From contig NZ_JACJGB010000002.1 in NCBI RefSeq assembly GCF_014164775.1, forward strand, positions 372,001 to 436,000: a DNA stretch of 64,000 nucleotides. Direction: 5' to 3'. Source of the DNA: Tessaracoccus sp. MC1679. GTDB taxonomy: Bacteria; Actinomycetota; Actinomycetes; Propionibacteriales; Propionibacteriaceae. A model generated the notes under the pieces. It had not been told where the DNA came from and searched no databases. It saw nothing but the letters and a program-made list of their open reading frames with translations. Positions 63,965 through 64,000 of this stretch are shown in pieces. The stretch's first letter is position 1. Every line of letters starts with the position of its first letter. The position numbers were made by a program, and so were the translations under genes.

Positions 63965-64000
63965 TTGGTTGCCGTTCTGCGTGCCCCGAGCCCGCTGACA

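Noticed and set aside
1-64000. CRISPR arrays, insertion sequences, prophage or integrative elements
   Set aside because: No spaced direct repeats of CRISPR type, no transposase, integrase or phage protein motifs, and no tRNA-flanking duplication were seen. The 72-nt palindromes are the only dispersed repeats noticed.

Overview
The window is 64 kb of high-GC chromosome from an actinomycete. The gene content points to the Propionibacteriaceae (Tessaracoccus/Propionibacterium-like): a succinyl-CoA-type CoA transferase, a PfkA-family phosphofructokinase with the PPi-type PKTIDND motif, polyphosphate glucokinase, and a large FAD/Fe-S lactate dehydrogenase. This placement is inference from gene content and codon use; no rRNA is present. 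There is no transposase, phage or CRISPR. The window is ordinary chromosome carrying several accessory carbohydrate and cell-envelope loci. Many genes carry a -10 hexamer (TAGGCT, TAGACT and relatives) only 6-8 nt before the start codon and no Shine-Dalgarno sequence, so leaderless mRNAs look common. I used this spacing to choose several starts.

Layout. 1-7.9 kb: 3' part of serB, a histidine phosphatase, the CoA transferase, MarC, an M20 amidohydrolase, an ATP-dependent DNA ligase, a methyltransferase, a membrane protein and a solitary PemK/MazF-like protein. 8.0-10.7 kb: metN-metI-metQ methionine importer with a terminator. 10.7-17.2 kb: HAD phosphatase, RibD/DHFR-like reductase, double-GNAT acetyltransferase, DUF368 lipid-carrier transporter, tRNA-Gly and the 915-residue FAD/Fe-S dehydrogenase. 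17.2-31.8 kb: phosphofructokinase, a DUF1707-PH-PH operon, ppgK, argS, an FGGY sugar kinase, UDP-glucose dehydrogenase, araD, a SanA-like protein, pgi and an SH3 wall protein. 31.9-37.7 kb: a surface-anchored protein, a KDPG-aldolase-like protein, an MFS carrier, an LCP-VanZ operon and a membrane protein fused to a cytochrome b5 domain. 37.7-39.1 kb: a three-gene operon (membrane protein, thioredoxin, DUF302) behind a perfect CsoR/CstR-type operator. 39.2-46.7 kb: a two-component system divergent from an ABC transporter, an ABC exporter divergent from a MarR regulator, and a frameshifted hydrolase. 46.9-52.9 kb: a LacI-controlled oligosaccharide uptake operon ending in a GH32 fructosidase. 53.0-57.6 kb: an operon of a processive family 2 glycosyltransferase, a HlyD-like protein and a GH81 beta-1,3-glucanase. 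57.9-64 kb: an unknown protein, HIT protein, exonuclease III, and an MMPL exporter with its TetR regulator.

How the genes work together. Polyphosphate glucokinase, glucose-6-phosphate isomerase and phosphofructokinase cover the top of glycolysis. The CoA transferase fits a propionic-acid fermentation. The LacI-GH32 operon would import and split fructans or sucrose-like sugars, with no dedicated ABC ATPase in the operon. The most interesting system is the GT2-HlyD-GH81 operon. It resembles a bacterial cellulose (Bcs) operon in design, but its hydrolase is specific for beta-1,3-glucan, which suggests a curdlan-like exopolysaccharide machine without a PilZ domain. Other points of note are two 72-nt palindromic elements 42 kb apart whose stems differ by five compensated base pairs, an apparent second LacI operator inside a permease gene written with rare TTA codons, and the CsoR/CstR-type operon.
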